This document shows, piece after piece, positions 41,249 to 41,266 of a stretch of 41,266 nucleotides of DNA. The DNA is from an uncultured Clostridia bacterium (GTDB lineage: Bacteria > Bacillota > Clostridia > TANB77 > CAG-508), in the NCBI GenBank assembly GCA_934162535.1, contig CAKPJC010000015.1, positions 1 to 41,266 of the forward strand, written 5' to 3'. The first letter of the stretch is position 1. Each line of letters begins with the position of its first letter. The position numbers were made by a program, and so were the translations under genes. A model generated the notes under the pieces. The model was not told the origin of the DNA, made no database searches, and saw nothing but the letters and a program-made list of their open reading frames with translations.

Positions 41249-41266
41249 ATGATAGGAAAAACACTT
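41249..41266 (+). CDS. Start of a gene cut by the window end
   Basis: ATG at 41249 with AAAGGAG 11 bases before it encodes MIGKTL before the window ends. A promoter lies about 55 bases upstream. Six residues are not enough to identify it. Confidence 0.6.

Noticed and set aside
1..41266. CRISPR arrays, insertion sequences, prophage or rRNA/tRNA genes
   Set aside because: No regularly spaced repeats, transposase or integrase motifs, phage genes or RNA gene consensus sequences were seen on reading both strands.

Overview
The window comes from a very AT-rich, strictly anaerobic, endospore-forming member of the Clostridia, probably an uncultured gut lineage. The evidence is a complete spoIIIAA-AH operon, spoVS, the glycyl-radical ribonucleotide reductase NrdD, rubrerythrin, Gram-positive AAGGAGG ribosome binding sites, intrinsic terminators and near-consensus TTGACA-17-TATAAT promoters. 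TGA is used as a stop, so the normal bacterial code applies. Codons are strongly A-ending (AGA, ATA, GGA, ACA). Nearly all genes are on the + strand; four are on the - strand.

Layout. 1-314: remnant of an ABC-transporter permease (FtsX/BceB type). 450-2501: YebC-family protein and an unrecognised membrane-anchored protein. 2523-2690: terminator, perfect palindrome and copy 1 of a 75-nt structured repeat. 2691-7620: spoIIIA operon, the mother-cell part of the feeding-tube complex. 7689-14458: possible surface-glycan or glycoprotein locus, made of two secreted proteins that share a pilin-like N-terminal module but carry different adhesin-type C-termini (MBG-like; BspA-like LRR), enclosing an O-antigen-ligase/O-oligosaccharyltransferase-superfamily protein, two GT2 glycosyltransferases and rubrerythrin. 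14510-19040: rpmE with an upstream 57-aa membrane ORF, a VanW protein, a DacF-type D,D-carboxypeptidase, a CYTH protein with an unusual insertion, and a Crp/Fnr regulator divergent from nrdD. 19221-26594: nrdD, a 2,4-diaminopentanoate-dehydrogenase-like protein, copy 2 of the 75-nt repeat, queA-tgt (queuosine), a WG-repeat membrane protein and DUF4321. 26680-29677: GtrA, then an ECF sigma factor overlapping a membrane-anchored beta-propeller protein. 29809-36891: rpmF, pyk, ymdB-spoVS, an orphan peptide-type binding protein, recA with an SOS box, and pfk. 37000-41085: a heterodimeric ABC exporter behind a promoter that is overlaid by a 36-nt inverted repeat. A gene cut by the window end starts at 41249.

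Most of the window is core clostridial housekeeping and sporulation. The parts least explained by known systems are the 75-nt duplicated element, the pilin-like/ligase/glycosyltransferase locus, the ECF sigma/beta-propeller pair and the operator-like structures in front of the ABC exporter and nrdD. All family assignments were made by reading motifs; no database search was run.
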